Below, piece by piece: positions 58,111 through 64,000 of a stretch of 64,000 bases of DNA. Position 1 is the first letter of the stretch, and every line of letters begins with the position of its first letter. This stretch comes from Hormiphora californensis (taxonomy: Eukaryota; Ctenophora; Tentaculata; Cydippida; Pleurobrachiidae), in assembly GCA_020137815.1 (NCBI GenBank), contig CM035356.1:256001-320000 (forward strand). The letters run 5' to 3'. A model generated the notes under the pieces. It was not told the DNA's origin. It did not search any database and worked only from the letters and a program-made list of their open reading frames with translations. Made by a program: the position numbers and the translations under genes.

Positions 58111-59708
58111 CCCTCTCTCCACCAAGGTTCCTTATTCTTCATACTCGAGAGATAGAGGAGTTTGCCCTTTGAAAGTTGGCGCCTCCCCCCCCCCTCGGCC
58201 CTCATGTCCCCACCACTAGTCTAACCCATTAATGGGGGGGGGGTAAGGTGAGGGAAGCATATTAGTTAGGGCGAGGAAGGAAAAAATAAGGACAGTACTC
58301 TTTGTCTGATATTTCCCTAATTCTTTCATTCTCCTGTTGGGAAATGAACATGGAGAGGTCAAAGCATTCGACCAGACGAGAATGAGAAGCACCAGACCAG
58401 AATGGGAAGGATACATGTTTAATCAACATTGGCATTATATTGAAGCTCAACATGGAGTAGTTGCGTGGAATTAAAAGGTCTTTATGTCTTATTTATACCC
58501 CCGTGAAACAGTGAGAACTATATAATTTTGGTGCGTGATGTCATTAACAAGCAAATCTTAATGTTTTGTACTGCAAAATAGTCCTCTCATGGGAGTAAAG
58601 GTGTTGTTTTCGTTACCCAAAAGCCACGAAACTAGAGCATAATTAGACTGATTTGTAGTCACCAAGTCAGAGATGGTCAAGTCGGAGGAGAGGTATTTCA
58701 TTCGGGGGAAGAGTGGCCGGTGGGCTCCCAGTGGGCTTTTGCTTTTCATTACAACCTGGAACGGCGAGTTTAATTATAGCGAATAAAAGTTAAACATTAA
58801 TTATGGGAATTGTTGGTAATGGAGATATAGGGATAGGTCACTACACATGTATATCGCAGCTATTAGCTGTTCATTTCCTGATTACCACTATTCCGGTGTG
58901 TGGTATTGGATCCATTGTTCATGACAGTGTCATGATATCACATATTAACAGAGTTAATTAATGTTCAACCACCATCTGGCGTGTTATAACACCTGACGGT
59001 TTCTCTTTAGTTCACTTTTTGAGTAGCTGCAAATAGTTTCCTGTCATTTTGGTTCCCTCTCTATATTATCTATTATATTTCTCTAGAGTCAAGATCTCCT
59101 TCTCTCTCTCGATCATCATCAATATTATTTTCTTCCATCTACTTCCTTCACCCACCTACATAACTTTTCATCTTAATTCTGTCTCGCCAGCTGCCAGCTC
59201 CAGCTAAAGACGTGTTCAACAGCTATAACTGGCCACTCCATCCTCTGTGCAGCTGTTAGTAATATCTCTCTCTCTCTCTCTCTCTCCTTCGATAGTACAT
59301 CTTCTGTTTATCATTCTTATTTTTATATTCTGTGTTCCCATTTCCATGCTCTATTCACCCTTACTTTCAGAGAATGAGTTTGTCGTTATTCTGTTTAAAT
59401 CACTACTCTTGTTTACCTATTCTATGTGGGCCCTATGACACCTTTGTTCCCCTCCCCCTTTTTACCAACAGCTCCCATTTTTACCACCTCTCTCTCCCCT
59501 ACTCAAGTCCACTTCTTGTCGTTGTGTTATATGTTTGAAACTCATCTCTACTTATCAAACATCTGGTCCACCCATTTGTTATACCACTGTCCCCCATAGT
59601 GTCCCACGTGACCTATTCATAGTAGCTGTCACGTGACCAATAGTACTATAGGTACTGCACGTGAGGTGTGCCCCTGTTCAATGTCAGGGAGGTACCATTA
59701 GTACCAGT
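58110..59708. other. Upstream region of the secreted cysteine-rich gene, no other gene seen
   Basis: AT-rich sequence with small CT runs (59262-59290) and two CACGTG-containing stretches at 59606-59665, shortly before the start codon at 59709. These may belong to its promoter. No conserved protein is readable. Confidence 0.4.
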
Positions 59709-62254
59709 ATGTTTGTGTTATTGTTTGGGCTATTGGCTATTTGTAGTGGGCTACCCTTGGAAGAGAATGAACCTGTGGTAGACGTGGCTGAACGTGATTG
59801 GCAAGATCGTTTTGGTAAGTCGACAAAGTTGGTGTTATTGATTAGAAACAGCTTGGTATGCATAAACATACTGCTAGATTGGTGCATACCACCCTATAGT
59901 AACGAATGCAGTGTTTCGTGAACACCAGTGAATATCAGGGAATCTTTTGCAATGAAACTATAAAACCTGGAAATTAAAAATTATTCTGCACAATAACTCG
60001 TACTGGTATTGAAACAAGGGCTGGCTATAAATGTTTTAATTGAGGTGCCAACGAAGTTTAAACTAAACCAGTTGCTTTGTCGGTTTTGACTGGAATTACT
60101 ATTCCACCACAAGGGAGAAACTAATTAACATGGGGTCAAGTTTTAATGAAAACTAATAATCACCCTCGCCGCATTGGACCCCGTTTTGGCCCACTTTTTA
60201 TTCGACAGAAAGAGGGGAAATGGAAAAGAAAGTTTGAAACCACGTATGCATTTTAAAATTGAGATACCGTCTATTTTGATCCGTGGTTTTGTCGGAGTTA
60301 ATAAGTCGGAGTCTTAGTCTCGACTAGTTTAGATTAGAATTCCCAGAATAAAGAAATTTAGAGGATGAATATTAAGTATCCAGTCTCTCTCTTTCTCATC
60401 TCTTTCTCCCCCATCTCCCTCTCTCTTCATACCTCAGATCACTGCAGGACAGATTGCACTAAGGTCATATGCTCCAGTGAGTGATTACGTTGGCAAATTC
60501 TTGTGGCAAATAAAAAGTGACTCCAGAGTGAGAGATGGACACTTCCATTTGCTCCTTTCTGGTGGTAGTTTGCCTTCTAGTGGGTTCGCCAGCCCTGGCG
60601 GGATTAGGCACATATATCCCCGGGCAGGGAACACAACACTATTCCCATGAGTATTTATACTGCAGGTTAGTGACATGAGTCGAACAAAGAACAATAGTCT
60701 TAAAGTTGTATTAATATTTTCTTAATAGACACTAATTTTGCTTGCCTAGCTAGACTGCGTTTATAAATGTAAAGGAGGGTTAGAACATAACAAAATTTTG
60801 CCAGACTTCCGAGTCTTGTTTTGGGAAGGTCTGCTAGCAATTAGTTCATAAGGAAACTGCAATGTTTGGTATTTTATTCTTAGGAGACGTCCTGACGGAT
60901 CAATTGAACTAAGTAGAGAGGTTGGGAAGTAGTTGAAGTAGGGAGGTTGTTGGCGTGCCCTGAAAGATAAAAATATGGTCCTCACATGGAGAAAAAGGGC
61001 GTGGAGGGAGCAAGAGCAACATAGCATTACAAATTACTAAACTCAATTGTAATTGAAACATGATGTTGTAATCACTCATCCGAATCTTTGAAAAGTTTTC
61101 TGCAAACATCAACAAGAGTTTCAATGATTTGGGAAAGGAGGGCGGCAGGACATTATATAATTATGTGTGCCCCCTTATATCTAGACAACTTTGTTTTCTG
61201 GCCCAGCCTCTAGATACTGCAGGGGTATAACTGATTCTCTACACTTGCTAACCCCAGCCTCCCTAGTCGCTTCAGAGGTATGTGATGTGACGCTGTTAAA
61301 GAAGCGCTATGGCAGTATGAAGGGAAGCTATGTCTGTTGCAGATCGAGGAAACGCTATGATGAGGATGAGGATTACCTACCTCACATTAACATAGGTGTA
61401 TGCCCTTCTTCTGATGTTGTAGGTGAGAATAGAACTTGACAAACAGACAGTTACAAATATACCAAAACAGAAGCATATTAATCATTATTAGCAAACACAT
61501 TTGAAACAATTAAAATTGCATTTCAGCGGTGATAGGAAAGAATAAGGCCGTTACTGTCGAGGAATCGAGGAGTGACCCGAGTGCCACTGATGATAATCCA
61601 GGATTGGGTAAGAACTATATCCCATTATAAACCACCCTCCCTCTTAATTACCCCCGCTTTATACCGGGATGTTGTCCCCCATTATAATTCGGTCAATTTC
61701 TGGTATCAGTGCCCAGTGCCCCAAGTATCATTTATTTGCGTGGCTATTATATCACCCCTCCAAGTTAACTCTGTAACATTATCTTTGTTCTTTCATTTCC
61801 CAATTTGTGTTTCAGATGAGGGAGAGTGTCATGTTTACAGGACCTGGTACAAGAAAGTAGAGTGGAATGGCTGTCTTCCTGGAAATATGATCAAAACCGC
61901 AATGGTTGTACAGGACAAACTCGGATCAGGTGAGATTAATGGAAGTCCTTGTCTGGCGACGCCATACTCTTTAGTGCACTCATTTGAGTGTCTATCCCCT
62001 CTCGTTTTATAGCGCTTCAACTCTTCCCAATGAATATCCACCCTCACTCTACATAATCCTCAGGCTCCTGTCAACTTGTTCGCATCGACCCAGACTGTAC
62101 CATGAAGAATGCCGAGCCCTTGAAACCTGACCACGCCTATTCCTACCAAATCAAACTCCTCAATAACCCTGATACTGATGAAGTTATCAACCTGTTTAAT
62201 GACCTTCCTGGGTGTACGCTGGATGGAGGGGACGTGGTGAAATGCAGCCTTTAA
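59709..62254 (+). CDS. Secreted cysteine-rich protein with dibasic sites, family unknown
   Basis: Six exons, 59709-59814, 60438-60476, 61258-61422, 61527-61607, 61816-61929 and 62064-62254, give 231 residues. Every intron is phase 1 with GT/AG borders, a pattern common in secreted modular proteins. A signal peptide (MFVLLFGLLAICSGLPLEEN) is followed by a short Cys exon (DHCRTDCTKVICS). The third exon holds two basic sites (LLKKRYGS and SRKRYDEDED) and a CC pair. An acidic linker follows, then a C-terminal part with CHVYRTWYKKVEWNGCLPGN, CQLVRIDPDC and CTLDGGDVVKC. No known domain is recognised. The Lys/Arg pairs could be convertase sites, so a processed precursor or a small extracellular binding protein are both possible. 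Cysteines are probably disulfide-bonded. Confidence 0.75.
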
Positions 62255-63388
62255 CTGTTGTGTGTGAGGCAGGTCATGAGGACGTCCAATTTACTTGGCT
62301 CTCTGAGTCTACCAGGATGATGGACAACGTGTGTGAGAGATGGGGGGAGGTGTGTGTGGTGCTTGTGTGTGACCATGTTGTAGGGGCACTGTGGCACACT
62401 CACACACAAGTATCACACGCACCTCTCCACCAATTCTCCAAATTGGAATGAGATTTAACAAAGCATTGAAAAACAAGGGAAACAAACTATGAATGTAATT
62501 ATTTTTTTGTAAACACGCTTCCACTGTGTAATATTGATATCTCTAATCTCTTAAATTTTGAAAAGATCAGCTATTTTGTCGTGTTTTGAAATAAATATAA
62601 CAAAACGGTGACCATTTATCAAACGTCACTTCGCCTTGTTGAGTGAGAGTTACTGGTGGGATGAGAACTTGGTATTTTGGTAAGGGGCCAGGCCGCTCTC
62701 CATTTGGTTTTATCTTATCTCGATATCAAACTTTCACGCTGTGGCCAATTTTATTTATTTGTGCCGCGGTTAAGCGCCGCGCAGTAAACTTAGATGGTCA
62801 TGCGCGCGCAAAATCTTGCTGCCAGTTTTTAAACTTTTTTTAGTTTTCTTTTTTCCTTCTTTTTCCTTTCGCCGAGAATTGAGAAAGTTTCTCGGTTCCG
62901 TAAATCACACCATTTCCCGTCCTGCATGTGATTTAAAATTGAAACTTGACGGGGTTTTGGATTGATTTTAAATAGAATAGGAAAATATATTGTCTGATGA
63001 GAAAATTCAGTGACCATTTTTGTCGGGGCGGTCGCGGGTTGAGACTTGAGACTTTCAGTCCATGCCCCAATCCCCATGGTCGTTGGATAAGGCGTTAGAA
63101 GGTTTAAAGACGATGAAGTCTTTGAGGCTCAATCTGGGAGTTTAGGACTAGATAGTATGTCGATGCACTAGAATGCTGGTTTGAGAACTCTGGCGTTTCA
63201 AAACAGGTCACGCAGTGTGCGACATTAACTTTTCCGATGCCCCTCACTGAATTGAACCCGAGCCAAGAGAGAACGATCGAGATCGGGTCTAACATTGATC
63301 CTGCTGGATATATAATATTAACCGTGCTCCGTTTGTTTACTGAATTAATTTCTTTTAGTCGTATGCTGTTAAACGTTGAAGGGAGGCC
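62255..63388. other. Intergenic region, no gene seen
   Basis: 3' UTR of the secreted gene (AATAAA near 62590), then GC-poor sequence. A GGATAAGGCG stretch near 63086 recalls a tRNA D-arm, but no cloverleaf or B box supports it. Confidence 0.5.
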
Positions 63389-63449
63389 ATGCGGTTCGGA
63401 TCAATAGCACTCCTTTTTCTTGCTGTTATCCTTCCTCTCACTTATCAAG
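63389..63449 (+). CDS. First exon of a secreted protein, continues beyond the window
   Basis: ATG at 63389 opens a signal peptide, MRFGSIALLFLAVILPLTYQ, and the exon ends after one base of the next codon at a GTAAGA donor (63450). The phase-1 junction and position after the gene at 59709 hint at a second member of the same secreted family, but the remaining exons are outside the window or not recognised. A MITE sits in the intron. Confidence 0.55.
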
Positions 63450-63518
63450 GTAAGAACAATACTTTTATTGGAGACTGTAAGGAATGGAAGCGTATTGTAT
63501 ACAGATTTATTTCTATTA

Positions 63519-63690
63519 CAGTCGGACCCCGATTTACCGGGATGCTTGGGGGAAAGGGTTTTGCCCGGTAAATCGGGGTGCCCGGTATATCGGGGTCAAA
63601 TACCGTTAATTTCCTATATCGGGGGAATTTTATCCTCCCGGTAAGTCGGGGTTCCGGTAAATCGGGGCCCGGTAAATCGGGGTCCGACTG
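63519..63690. mobile_element. 172-bp MITE, CAGTCGGACCCCGATTTA family
   Basis: Inverted termini CAGTCGGACCCCGATTTACC with TA on both sides (63517-63518 and 63691-63692). Internal CCGGTAAATCGGGG units repeat several times in both orientations. It lies in the first intron of the gene starting at 63389. Confidence 0.85.
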
Positions 63691-64000
63691 TAATAGAAAA
63701 CTTGTTAAGTTTAAAAACACTCGCTAATACTAGCACGCTTGGGTAGCGTGCTATCCACTCTATGTTTCCCTCCCCTTGTAACTCTATCAAACATACACCC
63801 CATGCAGCTGTCTGTGAACTTACCAAGTACTTAGAAATGTGACCTGTCACTAGAGTCAGGGGGCGTAAGCTGTGACCCTATCCAATCTGCCACCTTTCGT
63901 CATAAACTTCTCTCCCTCTTTTTTCTTTCGTTTGCCATTGCCCTTCCCAATCCCTATCTTCCCATATGCCCTCCTCCAGCCTCTCACTCTCTATTTTATG

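Noticed and set aside
63063-63130. tRNA-like GGATAAGGCG stretch
   Set aside because: No paired acceptor stem, no GGTTCGA-type T loop and no anticodon arm.

Overview
The window is nuclear DNA from an invertebrate animal. It holds intron-containing genes for several animal families: hnRNP A/B, AF10-type PHD protein, KH proteins, PEN-2, CSN7, a furin-like convertase with a transmembrane tail, UBE2K and a class A GPCR. Genes are compact, introns are short with CTAAC-type branch points and pyrimidine-rich acceptors, and (CT)n/(GA)n microsatellites and small inverted-repeat elements are abundant. This suits a compact early-branching animal genome such as a sponge, but nothing here proves the phylum.

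Layout. 1-4133 is a segment bounded by inverted repeats (TTACGGTAATTCCCACG) that holds degraded PDZ-domain exons and a 646-bp GGAGAT repeat. 4775-16134 is a run of RNA and chromatin genes on the + strand: hnRNP A/B, AF10 and three tandem two-KH paralogues. 18370-27142 (+) holds proteasome alpha-1 (PSMA1, central exons not found), PEN-2, CSN7 and a SAC3-domain gene. On the - strand at 27626-30563 is a four-exon secreted PLAT-domain gene that no simple ORF reveals. Its first intron contains a 2.1-kb foldback transposon with a 9-bp target duplication. 33288-42315 (+) holds the proprotein convertase, UBE2K and two small basic paralogues. On the - strand at 43443-47270 is an eight-exon class A GPCR with two alternative last exons, each encoding TM7 and a cytoplasmic tail. 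47300-59700 is mostly repeats, including a 32-bp satellite. 59709-62254 (+) is a six-exon secreted cysteine-rich protein with dibasic sites, and at 63389 another secreted-protein gene starts and runs out of the window.

Most genes have a pyrimidine tract and AG acceptor a few bases before the start codon. This implies 5'-UTR introns or spliced-leader addition. Several conserved genes (convertase, KH gene B, PSMA1, PDZ exons) show single-base frameshifts in otherwise well-kept protein sequence. Unpolished assembly is the simplest explanation, so these should not be called pseudogenes without read support. The best candidate for something undescribed is the GPCR whose two interchangeable terminal exons differ at the NPxxY activation motif.
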